NCBI GenBank assembly: GCA_000467715.1
Contig: AJFK01000060.1
Coordinates: forward strand, 1-64,000
Length of the DNA: 64,000 nucleotides
Origin: Hysterium pulicare CBS 123377
Lineage: Eukaryota; Ascomycota; Dothideomycetes; Hysteriales; Hysteriaceae
Direction: 5' to 3'
Numbering within the stretch: the stretch's first letter is position 1; every line of letters starts with the position of its first letter. The translations under genes were made by a program, and so were the position numbers. The notes below the pieces were generated by a model. That model did no database searches. It was not told the origin of the DNA and worked only from the letters and a program-made list of their open reading frames with translations. Positions 20,736-33,800 of the stretch are shown here, in pieces.

Positions 20736-21547
20736 TTTAAGATTCGAAGTTGTTGTAATTGTATAATAGTAACTGGCAAGCAAAACTCAATGAATATGAG
20801 AAATAGAAGAGAAGAAAGCGTCGCAACGCGGTTTAAATCCTTTATCAATGCCTTTCGGCGGCAGCCGGAGTCTAGGTTCTTCACATGCCGCTTTCGAAGA
20901 ATTCTGGGTGACAGAGGCCTAGGTTTCTGTAGTCGCAATGTAACCTACGGATATGTTGTTGTGCGGATATTGATGCGGAGATAGCACGATTGGAACCGAA
21001 TCGAAAACCTCTCCTCATCCCGAAGCTGATGTCCGAGGGCTCACTCACACGTTGACAACACTTTTCTGGAGAGACTCTTAAATAGTAAGGTTTTCTTAGG
21101 TTATTTAGGTTATTAGTACGGACGCTGAGTCTAGAGATCTTAGACCTTATGTTAAGATTACCAAGTTTCTCCGCCATCACGTGCGCAGTTCCTTCCTGGG
21201 AACCTGAAGTTCTAAGACACCTCCGCCCCACCCTCACTAAGATTGCTCATTGTTTTGTGAGCTATCAGAACAACATGAACCTCTTGATCCATCTCTGTAA
21301 CACATTCCCATATCTCTAATCGTTCAAACCATCGTACCAACAGAAACCTTGACATCTTCGAATGACATCAGCCGACATCATTGGTGTGGTCCTATATTTA
21401 AAGCTTAGCAACTGCAAATACTTTACTATAAATCTTAATATCAAGGGGGTGCTAATCAAAGACATCGAAACCCACTTTGTCAATTGAGCTGAAAACTAAC
21501 CACCACCAAATGCCCCCACCACCATGTGACCAACCCTCCAAGTCCCA
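20736..21547. other. Intergenic region
   Basis: It contains the upstream region of the broken monooxygenase gene. No convincing frame or repeat is seen. Confidence 0.35.
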
Positions 21548-21757
21548 TTAAGGCGTCGGAGAGATCGAAGGCGGTTTCGGAGTCGGAGAGATCGAAGGTG
21601 GCCTCGGGGTTGGAGAGATCGAGGGGTCTGCGGGCAAGCGTCCAGTATCCAAATGCAAACATTCGATTGATGATGGGTGGATTGGGGAGTCGGAGGTCTC
21701 GAAAGGTTGAAGGATTGTTGAGGCGATGGCGGCGATGAGGAGGAGATGAAGCTTCAT
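21548..21757 (-). CDS. Possible small secreted Pro/Ser-rich repeat peptide, 69 aa
   Basis: The frame starts MKLHLLLIAAIAS, a plausible signal peptide, and ends in nearly three copies of a nine-residue unit PSISPTPRP / PSISPTPKP / PSISPTP. At the DNA level this is a 27-bp direct repeat starting GGAGAGATCGA on the plus strand (21558 to about 21625). The middle part has one Cys and no known domain. A signal peptide followed by Pro-rich tandem units fits a short wall-associated or processed secreted peptide, but the frame is short and another frame is also open here. It lies between the monooxygenase remnant and the transporter gene, with no obvious link to them. Confidence 0.35.
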   Translation of the reverse strand: MKLHLLLIAAIASTILQPFETSDSPIHPSSIECLHLDTGRLPADPSISPTPRPPSISPTPKPPSISPTP

Positions 21758-22062
21758 TTTTCGGTGAGGAGAAGATCAGTTGGAGATTGGCATGATGGAG
21801 ACACGGTGGATGAAGTTGGAGAGAGATTTTATGGCGGGATTTGTTAAGTGAATGGGTTTTCTCCACTGAAAACAGGTAGGGTTACTTAAGCAGGTACATT
21901 CAGCTCTGACGTGGAAATCGTAACCCAGATAAGCTTTCAAGAGTGATGCTACTTGTTCCCAGATGTACCGAACCAAACCGGGAATCTAATTGAAAAGCTA
22001 CCTGGGTTTTGGGGTTACCTTCAACAAATTACCACATCACGGCACTAGTATTCTACGCGCTC

Positions 22063-25006
22063 TCAATGCATCATCATACCACCCTGTCCAAGCCCCCTCT
22101 CCTCGAGCTCCACCTCCTCATTCCCAAACCTCTCCGGCAAATAAATCTCATCTGGATCCTCCTTGCGTATGAACACCGGTTTCCGAATCTCCTTCCTTCC
22201 AAATACGTATCTGCCTACAAACCACCTCAACTGCGCCAGACCATGCACCGCATGCTCCTTCGTGCTGACCGAGAACACCTGATCGAGTTGTTCGAGAGTG
22301 AGATCTTTGGTTTCGGGCACGAATAGGAGTATCATCCACCAGCCTATGATGCACCAGCAGGCGTACCAGCCGTAGGCGCCGGATGCGGTGAAGGCGTGGA
22401 GGAATTTGGGCCAGGTGATTGAGATGAAGAAGTTCCAGAACCTAGGGATGAGGTTAGTGGGTACAGTGGGGGGGAAGTGGATGGGGATCACCAATTCACG
22501 GAAGTGACGATGCCCATTCCGAAGTCGCGGTTGTAGAGGGGCATTGACTCGGCGGAGTAGACCTGAGGAGTTGCAATTAGTAGAGTATGGGGAGTAAATA
22601 GAGTGAGACTTACGAAGGGTACCGGACCTTCACCAGGAGAGTATGCGACTCCAAATAGATACATTCCCAAGATGACGAGAATATTGGAGGCTGTTGAGCC
22701 TCGTTTCAATCGGAAGGCTATGACCATGAATATTTGGAAGATCGCCATGAACGGAAATGTGAAGAGAAGCAGATTCCTTCTCCCAAATGTATCTGCGAAA
22801 GTGAGCAACGGTGACATAGAATGAGGTCTATTTTGACTGCTTACCTATAGTCCACACAGCAGGAAGAGCGAACAGAAAGTTGATGATGCCAAAACCCATT
22901 GAGATCTGTATTAGTGTGGTTAGCGCACCAATCAATTCTGACTAGATCATCACGTACGAGAAGAGCACTTCTATTGTGGAAGCCTGCCGTCTGAACTAGG
23001 ATGACGCTTGAGTAATAGGCGGTCACGTTGACCCCGCAGAACTATCGCAATGTCAGATCATTGAAACATCATTCCCGCAGCGGATCGTCTTCATGGTACG
23101 ATCCGCAAAGGCCGTGCGTACCTGTTGTAGAAACATCGTAATAACACTAGCCGTTAAGGCTCGTCTATTCCTGCCGTGGGTAAACAATTCTGTAAAAGGC
23201 TTTGATTGTTTCATGATCTCCTCTTCCCCAGCAAGCAAGTGGTTGATCAAGAATAGATCTCGGGCAGCCTGGAGCTTCGTATGACGCAACTAGACCCATG
23301 TGTTAGACAAGCTTTCTCGAAAGATGTAACCGGCGGCGGGGCGTACTTTGACAAGAGACATAAAAGCCTCTTCATATTTGGCTTTGTTTCCCGCTCTCGC
23401 TCTCATAAGTAGCCAACGAGGACTCTCGGGAAGTGTGTAGCAATAGGCCACAACGATGATCGGCAATATCATCTAGTTCGATCGTCAGCTAACTAAAGAA
23501 TGTCTTACTTTCGATCCAGGTATTTAGATGCCTTACAGGGCTTGCAAGCATCAACCGCCAATTCATGCTACATCGGTCACTCAACAGACGAGTCCTGTCG
23601 CCGTTAAGCCCCACTCTGCACACTTCCGGATTATTGCCATCTCTAATTCCAGCCAGAACTACCCCTGCAATATACCCGCACATGATACCTTTAACTTATT
23701 AGCGACAAGGAGGGGTGAGAACTCGTCCTGTGGGCAAGACATACCAAACGCGGTCCACACTGTAGAAGTAAGTAAGAGACAGGAAACTAGTCTAGTGATA
23801 GGACACTTACTCTGCCACATCATAACTAAGCCGCCTCGTATATTGGCAGGAGCACACTCCGATGCATAGATTGGAATCGTTGCGCTGGCAGAAAGGGTTA
23901 GATATGCACACGAGCTGAGCATGGCCTTCTAGACGTACCTCTTTGGCCCAATGCCAAGCCCAAGGAGGAAGCGTGCGGCGAATAATTGCTGAGAAAGATA
24001 ATATCAGTAATGAGGTCATGGGTTCTTAAGTATAGTAGGTGGGTAAAAGGATCCAGCCTCGTAGAGCGTGTGCATGCCTATTCATGTTGATGCTGTCACC
24101 GTTTAGTGATCTATTGAGCTTCGAAACATGCCGTAAAAGGATCTCTTGGCGCAGTAATCTCAATCTTTATTGCCATACGCTTAAATTAAGTTGAGATGGT
24201 ATAGAAGAGGGACTAAGGGGAGAAAAAGCGAATGATGTAATGTGATGAAGTATTGAATGCCATTACCTGCCAAGTCTGAGGGAACGCTTGTCCGAGACAA
24301 GTGATTGAGCTTATGAAGCATGTCAGGAATATGACTCCTCTGCGATTGAGCAATCGGTTCATAGGATAGTTGAGCCTGGAAACGCGATGTATGTTAGAGC
24401 AATACCCTGCTTGAGCCGGATGGGTATGACGAACCAACATGAAAACGCGCAACACAAGTACGGAGCACTGTTTATTAGCCCAATCCAGCCGTCTTGCCCA
24501 CTTATTCCAAGAGCTGCCGGATAATATACCTGCGCTTTTGGCGGATCAATCGCGGAGTCGAAAAAAAATAGATGTCACACAACTTGGGTCATGTAATTCG
24601 GAAACTTACCACCATTGACAGCTGTCTCGTCCCATCCCTGGACAGCTGCACCCATGGAGCATAGTCCAATCAGGGTGTACAGCCTCCACGGCTGTTTGAA
24701 CATGTCAATTCGCCTTGGGCTATACTCCAGTGCGAGATATTCCCGTTCCAACGGCTTGAGGGTAAGTCCATCGTGGCGAGCGCGATCCGCAGCGAAAGCG
24801 GCTTTGGATTGAGCAAGAAACGCGCCCCTTCGAATGTAACCAGCATAATCTTCAAGCCCAGATTCGGCAATGAAAGCATCGATGGAAGCTGTCATTTGCG
24901 CATAGGTCCATCCGGAAAATGGTTGGGCGAGGCGGCGATCGGGCCGTGCCGAATCCTGGTGGTCGGCTTTCCCCAGCACATGGACATCTCGACGACGGAA
25001 CGCCAT
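22063..25006 (-). CDS. MFS sugar-porter family transporter, many introns
   Basis: The start ATG at 25006 opens MAFRRRDVHVLGK; the last exon ends at 22063. At least ten short introns interrupt it. Family landmarks appear in order: a long N-terminal cytoplasmic part; MGAAVQGWDETAVNG in the first helix; RRGVIFLTCFISSITCLGQAF; LGLGIGPKS then YASECAPANIRGGLVMMWQ; LPESPRWLL; AARDLFLINHLL; FCGVNVTAYYSS; DTFGRRNLLLFTFPFMAIF; PGEGPVPF; PLYNRDFGMGI; and the VPETKDLTLEQLDQVFSV terminus. The exon joins I tested keep frame, for example GPKS-ATIPIYASE and LVK-LRHTKLQ, so it looks intact. Sugar porters take up hexoses, lactose, quinate and similar molecules with protons. Next to the FAH-family and monooxygenase genes, uptake of the pathway substrate is a reasonable inference, though not shown. 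Confidence 0.85.
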
Positions 25007-25653
25007 GGTAGTGGGCAGGACGAGCGACCAGGGACAGATCGCATGGACATTATAACATATCGAGGGCCTTAGGAGTAGAAGTCTGTGGAGTAGCGAAAAA
25101 CGCCTTGCGAACGATGTTATCCTTAGCAGTAACACCAAAATGTAGGCAGCGAGGCGCAGCAAGGGACACGAGCTCTCGTTTCGCGTTGGACGGCCTGATC
25201 ATCCACGGGTCTGGTATTTGATTTGTACGGCTTCACCTTGTGACAATCCCCAGGAAACGGGGAAATCTGATAGCGGCTGCCAGCGCGTTCCAGGCTGCTT
25301 CTTCGCCGTCTCTCATCGATCACGGCTGAGGAAGATCGCACCGGAAAGCGACAGGAAACGGCGGTACACCCTGTGGCGTCTGCCGCAGCGGGTCATTTCC
25401 TGCAACCTGGGGGCCGGAGAGGGAGAGGTGTCGGGGGCTGGCCGGCGGTGGCTTGACCTTAGTGAGGCTTGCACAATACATCATTGCGCGCCGACCCCTC
25501 GCTGTTCGAAAAGCAATCCTCAAGACCAAGCTGCCTCTTCTCAATGTCTGGCTGGGCAGTCTTGTTGTTCATGAATCGGTTCCCTCATATTGTGCTTGCT
25601 GATGTTTCCTCCGGCTCCTCGTCGGTTTGATCCCCGCCAAAACTGGGGAAGCC
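25007..25653. promoter_or_regulatory. Divergent intergenic region between transporter and kinase genes
   Basis: The transporter and kinase start codons face away from each other across 647 bp. The region should hold both promoters. No clear TATA box is visible. Confidence 0.45.
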
Positions 25654-28600
25654 ATGGACGGCTCTCATTCGCGCGAAGACATCGAGGACCATCTGGCCCA
25701 CATCATTCCTCCCAAACAACACCTGCCCCAGTATATCGACGATACCGTCTTTTTGGATGTCAAGGACTTGCTGGACCAGCATGCCAACCCTGCCATCAAG
25801 AAATGGAGCGCCAATCCAAGGATCTATACCCTCCTCCGCATTCTAGGCTACGAAGAAGATAGCAAGGTCTTTGGGACCTTTGATCGGGAACGAATTGGCG
25901 ACGTATGGCTCCCGCTTAGCTCGAAACTCCTAACCGGGACACTCGCATCCAGCGGATTGTCTCAGGACGAATACCGCCGAGTACAACCTCATGTCCTCTC
26001 CAAGCCCGAGCTGATGGGAGAATCGCATTTTCTATCGGGGACACACACACATCGATACCTGAGAAGTGGCAAAGCCCATTTCGAAGAGCTGGAGGAACTT
26101 GGACAGGGCGGGTCGGCACAAGTCAGTAGGGTGAGGCACATCTTGTCAAGAAAGGAATTTGCATGTAAACGAATCGTCCGTGCCCGGTCCATCCACGCAA
26201 TAAAGGAACAACGGAATCAACTGGTCGAATTCGAGCAAGAGGTCTCTATACTGCAACGTGTGCGGCATAAGCATTTAGTCAGCTATGTTGCTAGCTATAC
26301 CGACTTTGATACCTTCTCACTAATCCTCAACCCCGTCGCTAATGACGTCTTGAAAAACTTGATAGCTCGCCAAGAAAGGGACCATCCACTATCATCCATA
26401 GAGATCACCAGCCTTCGAAGTGCATTCGGATGCCTTGCGACTGCTCTAGCATATCTTCACAAGGAGAAAATCCGTCACAAGGACATCAAGCCTGGGAACA
26501 TTTTGATCAGCGATGGTAGGATTTATCTTTGCGATTTCGGTATCTCAAGAGATTGGTCGGAGAGTGACAACAGTACGACTGAGGGTCAAGTCCACCGGTT
26601 AACTAAAAGGTATTGTGCACCTGAAGTGAGGAATCAAGATAGTCGGAATTCGAGGTCGGATATATGGTCGCTAGGTTGCGTCTTCCTTGAGATGATAACT
26701 GTAATCAAGGGCCACCCGATCGAAGAGATGGACAGCTTTCTCCTCCGAAACAGTAATGAAGAAAGCGACCAAGGGCTGTGGAGCGCTCCGCAAGCTATCC
26801 ACATGTGGCTGGACAACATTAAAAATGAATCAGCTGACGATTTCCCTCTTGACTGGATTATCACAATGGTACAATTTCTAGCGCGATTACGATGCTAAAT
26901 GGCTAATTATACATAGATCAGGGAGGTACCGGAGCAGCGGATTACCGCTAACGATCTTGTCGGAATGATCCACAACGAGTCGCAGAAATTACCCGACACT
27001 GGTCTCTTCGTGGGAAGCTGTTGCAGTAGAACTGATAGCCTGATCCCCTCCCCTCCTATAGAAAGCCCGACCAGTACTCTTCGAGATTCACCAAATCCTG
27101 GACTAGGAATAACTCCCATCCCTTCTCATTCACCGTTTGAGCTGAAACAGTCGCATATATCTGGACTCGACAGCCCACGAATTCAACGGAGATCACCGTC
27201 TCCTAAAACCATTGACGAAAATACTGAAAGTCATGACAGATTCGGAAGTGACACATTGTCGTATCAGCGTCCATTGACTCAGCAACTCGTACAAGTACAC
27301 TCTGATCCCGCCTCTTTCACGTCCCCCCCTAGCTCAACCACTTCACAAAGTCGATCAGTTTCACAACCCCGACATTCTGTCTCATCGTTTCGTCGCCCTA
27401 ATGTACTACCTCCGGCCGACCACGACGTCATCTGTCTATGCGCCTCGGAAAAAAATGAAACGCACATATTCAATGCTCCGGTCTCCTCTGTCAAGATCGA
27501 CTGGGACAATCCTACGATTGAGACTAACGAAAGATGCGAAATCCGTGATAGCCGAGTACAAGTGTATGAAACTCTTCCCGGGGATTCGAAGATAAAGTTG
27601 GGCGATCCTTCTCTAGAAGACATCGCGATCCCCAAAATCTGGTGGATAACACGGCGGTTGGTAGTCAGCCATGAAGTCGGAAATCCACCGGCTAGACATT
27701 GCAGTTCTTTCTGTGAGCTCAAGCCCTAGCTTTATCCCCGTTTCAAACTAACTCACCAGGGCTACCCCTTGCCGATCTTTCTTTCACTATCACGCGCTCT
27801 GAAGTAAATCTCAAATGGTCTGATTGCAATCAGATAACAGCTAAAAGTTCTGGTAAGCTCTCGTCGTCACTGTTCAAACTCACGCCTTGAGCCATACGTT
27901 CCCATCCTATCCAGATATCTCGCTAATATCTAAAAGGCAACTATGGACAATACTATGATTGGGTTGGTGCAACATTGTCGCTCATATCGTAATCTTCGCT
28001 TACGTTTCTAGTTATACAAACCACAGGATCCAAATAATAGTGTCACAATACAGTTTAACGATGAGGCCGGTATGTTACCAGGTGAAGCTTTGAAGGAACC
28101 TACTGAACGTTTCAGATGCTCAAGCCTTTGTAGACTGTGTTCGTTTTCCAGCTCAAGATGGCATAACCGTCCGCAATAGCCAAAGAATAGATATTTCTGA
28201 GTCGCAGGAAGCGCAGATTTTCGACGTCGGTCGTAAAGCTGCCGTGGGGAAGATTCTCGACTATCGGGTTATTGTCTTAACAAACACTGCCCCTTCCGGA
28301 TCCCAAGTGTCGAAGCTCTACATCAGGTGGCCAGAGCTAGACCTAGATATGCGAATCTTCGATGCAGACACGAGTGCTCATTCGACGACACCCTTTTATC
28401 ATATGACCTTGAAATTCGACAATGTCGCCACCCCAACCTATCACTCTAATATTCGAGGGGAGCCGGCTGTGGATCATACCAAAGTAGCATCTTTCACGAC
28501 AGCCCTCCAGCTCAAGTCATCTCTAGTAGTCACCTTCCCGATCGGAATGAAGCACATGCTGCCGTATCCCCCAAGCGGTATACTATACACAACCATGCCG

Positions 28601-29409
28601 TTCAATACCGCGCTAATACGATCGTGTAGGAGTGATTGCATTGCTTGCTGGGCTCACAGGCTGGACTTTACGATTCTTCGCCGTCGTCGAAAAATACAAA
28701 ACTAAAAATCGCCGTCTAGGCAGCAAGAAATTCGGACCGGCCGACATTATGCTCTGGGAAAAAGAAACCGATCATCCATCAGGCAGACGGAGAGGGGCGC
28801 AAGTTACCTTTCGAAGTCATCATGAGACTGATAAGTCATGGACTAGCGGTTCAAGTAAGCCTCATCCCACTTTCTACTTCCCACTGAAGGCGGCACCCAT
28901 ACTTAAATGGCAATAGTCACCAACGAAACCCAAATATCGACCTCCTCAAACGCTGATGCCACGATTACTGTATTCCATAAAACTCGAGGCACCCTCCTTG
29001 ACGTCGTCAGAATGACTACTACCGAACCAGAACCTTCAGATCAAGACAAGAGTCATTCTAGAATCCATTCCAATAACCATGACGATCACTCGGAAATGGT
29101 GTTGACATTCGAGGATAGTAGATGTAAGCCTCCATTACTGTCCTCTCCACAAACTTTCCCGACTTAGTCGTGGCTACTAACCTCTCGTTAACAACAGTCC
29201 GCCTCGAATTCCTAAACGTAGTCGAGAACTTCAGATCCGCCGCCGCGAGTTGCAATAATCTATCCACGATGCTATCGCACCGCCCTTCCTCGGGTGGCCC
29301 ACTTGAGTCTATGAGACGGATAAGTAGTCTCGCATCCAATGACTATATGTCGCCGCCGATGCGGAGCTCAGGGTCGAGCTTATATCGTCCTCCGACAGAT
29401 CGGACTTAA
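25654..29409 (+). CDS. Ser/Thr protein kinase with long unique C-terminal region
   Basis: The start is the ATG at 25654, in GCCATGG context. The first exon runs to 26868 and includes most of the kinase domain: glycine loop GQGGSAQV (about residues 151-158), Lys172 in FACKRI, catalytic loop IRHKDIKPGN (HKD rather than HRD, about 275-277), CDFG (294-296) and YCAPEV. Exons then continue 26917-27712, 27760 onward and through to 29409. Eight GT...AG introns keep frame, for example CSSF-W-LPLADL and DEA-D-AQAF. After the kinase comes a Ser/Pro-rich linker and a long unrecognised region with WWITRRLVV, LYIRWPELDLDMRIFD and WEKETDHPSG. All catalytic residues are present, so activity is likely. I cannot name the orthologue. 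The gene is divergent from the transporter and not obviously part of the catabolic cluster. Confidence 0.8.
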
Positions 29410-30800
29410 CACTTCAAAATCTGTCTTCCCATCATTTTCATTAGATACCCCTTTCGCTTCAGTTATGATACCATCACCCTCAGTTTGTAACGATCATTGT
29501 ATGAGTATGAGCATTTCCGTCTTCTGAACTATTCTTATCATGTCGGATAGGTGTAAGGACCACGTGGTGGAATGGATAAAAGCTAGATTTCTTTATCATT
29601 AATATTAGGCACGCTGTTACTCTTTTCCTTCTTTCTCCATGTCGACAATGCACGTGATCTCACCTTCACATCAGTCAGCAGCTCCGCCGGATCAACTTGC
29701 TTCCGAACACCATGTTGTTCTCCTTCCGCCGTCTATATAGACCCTTCGCCCCCCACTTCACGGAAATTCACATTCTCGATTGCACCGTACGAGCAATACG
29801 CACGGCGCTGATGACATGTGTTATGGCCTTTAAAGAACACGGGTCCGATGCGGCCATGTGCTGTGGGTCGCTTCCCCATCGCAAGCTAATCAAACCGACC
29901 TGTGAGTTTGATGCTAGGTTCACGTCAATACGCACCATTTACACGTCGAATGAGAGTGTCTTTGTGACCAAAAATATTTCCCACCAAACCTTTTCGATGG
30001 GTTTGTTGGGGGTTGGAAGAATCGGAGTTAGGAGATGAGTGGGGGATTTCCATTGCCCGGTGATGAAGAGCGGGAGTGGTTGCTGTTATTGATCCTCGCG
30101 GTCTTGAATAGTTAGCTTCATTGTTCGGCTTCTCTGCGTACTAAGATGATCTCTGGAGCAATGTGTGGCCATTTCCCTCCCCGCAACGCTCAGATTCCAG
30201 GTGTTTTCTAATAAAGGATCACTAGACTGCTCTTCCTCAAGCTTGCCTTCCAGAGCCTTAGTCACGAGACCACTATTTTGCGCCCTTGGCCGACTTGGGG
30301 GCTATAATTCCTTCCTTCGAGCCTCGTTTGTAGAAGCACTTTCTCCACCGCTTTCTTCCAAGGGTTGGCTCATCATCACGAACTCCCAGAATCAAACAAT
30401 GGCTCTGCTAAATTGCGATTGAAAGAGCTGGAATGGCTGGTTTTCGGAAGAAACCGTCAGCTTGCAAGGTATGGGTTGGCCAAAGTGACCACCAGCAAAA
30501 GTTAATGAGAGCCTGTTGGCTGGTTTCTGCGAACGAGATGAGCTTGGTTGAACTTCTCTGGGGAGAGAGTTGTGGGAGCTAGCTATCTGATGGGAAATTG
30601 TGTGTGAGCAATGAAGCACGTCTCTTCTTTATCTCAAGATCATGGCGGACATCATCACTCAAGGACCATAATCATCTCACTCGTCCAAAAGAACAAAAAC
30701 ACGGCGCAACCGAGACAAACAAGCTATGATGCATTCCGAAGCCTCGCCCTAGACCCCAACAACACTCTGTCAGCCGAACCCTCCCTAATACCCGCAATCA
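29410..30800. other. Gene-poor region after the kinase gene
   Basis: Several short frames overlap here, none with a recognisable domain, signal peptide or consistent splicing. The only notable sites are CACGTG-containing stretches near 29563. Confidence 0.35.
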
Positions 30801-33800
30801 CGAGACCACGGTCTCCCGTCCTTGACCCCTTTTCCTCCTCCCAAGGCTATAAATTCCTCCTCACTCCTCGGAATCCCTCCCCACAAACCCCGACCACGGG
30901 CTGAATAAATTAAATCTGTAGGAGGTAAATTTCATGGCTCTGCTAGAAGGCAGAATACTTCGGGATAATGCCTGGGTTCTAAAGATGGATATACTCTTAG
31001 AACATGGCTTGGTCAATAGAACCAAGGTAAGCAACTAATGGGATGTTCGGATTTGGTTGGTAACTGTCAATCATACATATAATTCAAGGCCTACATGGGT
31101 TTTGGTCGAAATCTTCGGTTACTGAGCTTCATGGGTGGAGGGGGTTATCCTCGGATTTCGTAGGGAAGGGAAGAATGGATACATTTCTCTTGAAGATTGC
31201 TATCATATGCTGATGATGGCCAGCATTACTCTCCAAGGTATCTCGCTTCTCCAAGAGGATTGCAATGCGCACTACCATGATACTCGGCCGATCCAAGTTT
31301 AACAGTCTTCCTTGTGTGAGGTCTAAGTCCGCAAGAGTAAGGAGCAGAAAGTCGATGAGAATATGGTGCTATATATATCCTCTGGGAAGAGCTTTATCCT
31401 GAAAAACGCTATGGTGCTTAGGTCATCGGCATCATATGGTGGCTTCTGAAGAGTTCTGGCCTCTTCTATATCTATATAAACCTCTGCACTACCCTTCGAC
31501 TTTGAAAAGTACTGTCAGCTGCCATCATTTAGAGACCAGAAAGAGCATTCAATGGACTCATGTGATTTTGAAGTCGAGCTACTATAATTCAAGGTCCATG
31601 TTCGGGGTGGATCAGAAATGGTAATAACGACAATCCATGATGGAGTTTCTTAGGTGCTGTCAACCAGGAGCTCAAGACTGATCACTTTGGGTGCCAAAAC
31701 GCATAGCCAATCGTCCCAAGTCAGAGTTGGCTTGGTATTCTGCTTGATCGGGTGATGGAAAGATCCAGGTCTTCCAAGCGATTTGGGGTTATACTATATG
31801 ATGATGGGTGTCATCATTAAGAAGCAACGCACGTTAGCTTGTGTCTTCAGGACTTCTTCAATTTAGAATCGTAGTGCTGCTTATGTTATCTCACTCACTT
31901 GAATCTCATTCACGTGCTCACGTTGAAAACTTCAGTTTCCTTCCTGTCTATATAAATATCGTCAACTGACGAATACATTATGTGGGCACCAAACCACTCC
32001 GCGAACCACGTCGAGCTGATGAGGGTGCTAAATCGGACAATGGGCCACGATGAATGTGCTCTGGTGGCCGGGTCTCTACAAACCTCGCATGGAGTTCTTC
32101 TTGTGGGGATGGGCTTGGAGCCTTGGTATAAAATAAGGTCCGTAACGTCTCCATGGGAAGGAGGTTGGCGTAGGACGAGTGGAAACGGTGGAAACGGGGC
32201 ATCATCGTCAATCACTCTTGACTATTAGCTAGTGGTTGTGCTCGTACGGCGATTCATTGCCTCTGATCTACATACACTGGATTCTAGAAGTCATAACCTC
32301 CCCGAAACGGGGCGTCCCAAGTAGCTTGATCCAGCCCGCTGCTGAGAACGTGCCACCACGAACCCTGTCCATGCCTTACTTCTTACTTTGTGGATAATAC
32401 CAGGTCTCAAGAGAGACCTTTTACATTGGAGACCAGAAAGAATAACACTATGGTTATGTCAGATTGTGTGATATATATTTGCTAATTTCTCTTCCCAAGG
32501 AGAGCACATTAATGGAACGATGTGAGATCTACTTCACAGATGGTGTTAATGATGCGGAATTTATCGCAAACTAATATCAAGACTCGCTATGGCGATCGCC
32601 ATCACCATTCGCAGCTCCTTGTGAAAGCCAATTTTCTATACTATATGGATTACTCCAGAGCCATGCTTCAAACGACATGTCCCAAGAGACATCTAATTTC
32701 CCCGCAAGTCCCTCTCCTTGTAGTCATAACAGGCAAACATCATGAAGCATTGCCCTAGCCTTTGCTGAGTCACGCTTCATCCGGCACCGCATGACAGCTT
32801 CCAATGGTGAGGATAAGACGGTAAGACCAGGGAACAGCTCATCGCAATTGTTTTCCACCGTAGTTTACTTCACACGCCAATTTGACACGACTGGAGCACC
32901 AACTGCGCAGTTCTGAAGTAGGGAAGTAGATGAATCCGTGACGAGGGAGCTTCTATATCCTTCAGAAGAGAAGAGATCTATGTGATTACGTGAGAATAAG
33001 ATATATGACATGCTCTCGAAATCAGTTGGAGCAATTCGAAGATCTCAGCGTGGTGATTACAACGGACATTCATAGGGCCCGAGGAGACGCAGGCGTTAAT
33101 GCTGATGAATTGCAACTCCATGTTATCTGGGCATCAAGATCCAAGAGATGATGACCCAGATTTCTACAAGACTGGCCTCCCGGCGAACATAATAGCAGTA
33201 TCAGTATAAGATTGACTTCGCCCTTACGAAGTCGGATCCGGCTGGCAACACCATGCACATGAGGTCGGTCTTCCATCGCTTTTTTTTGCAAGACCCAGGA
33301 CAAAAAAGTGCACATTACTCGAACTTCTAACTTCATATGACATGTCGGTAGTGTTTGAACGAGGTTCAATGTACACCCTGTGCTGTATTGTGTAGAATTC
33401 AAACTTGGACGCGCGGTTGAATGCCTTTTATATCGAAGAAATAGGAAGAAGTAGACGTGATCACGTATGACGATTGATGAGATACATGTGACAAGATCCC
33501 AGCTGAATCAGCTGATTTGGCTCTCACTCATCCGAGCTATAAAATCTTCCTTAGGCGGTCGAACAAGTCTAGAAACTCTGCACAACACGGAGGACACTCC
33601 TTCGAAACGATTCATCCTCGAGATGCATGAATAAGTTCGAGAGAGCATCACTCGGCATGTGTTGGAGCTGTGCTGCATGGTCCACCACAACCATGACCGA
33701 AGAATGCATTTGTGACTGTTTCCTGAAAGCCTGATCGCAAATATAACATGCGGCGCCGCTTCGTGGAAGAGAACCATATACGAAAATGGAGATGAGCTAT

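Noticed and set aside
25627-25653. Kinase start at 25627
   Set aside because: The codon there is TTG. The in-frame ATG at 25654 has a good context and is preferred.
30934-31162. Small spliced frame MALLEGRILRDN... after the first TATA block
   Set aside because: A GTAAGC...TTCAAG intron would give a 57-residue product, but there is no homologue in the other units and no domain, so it is not called.
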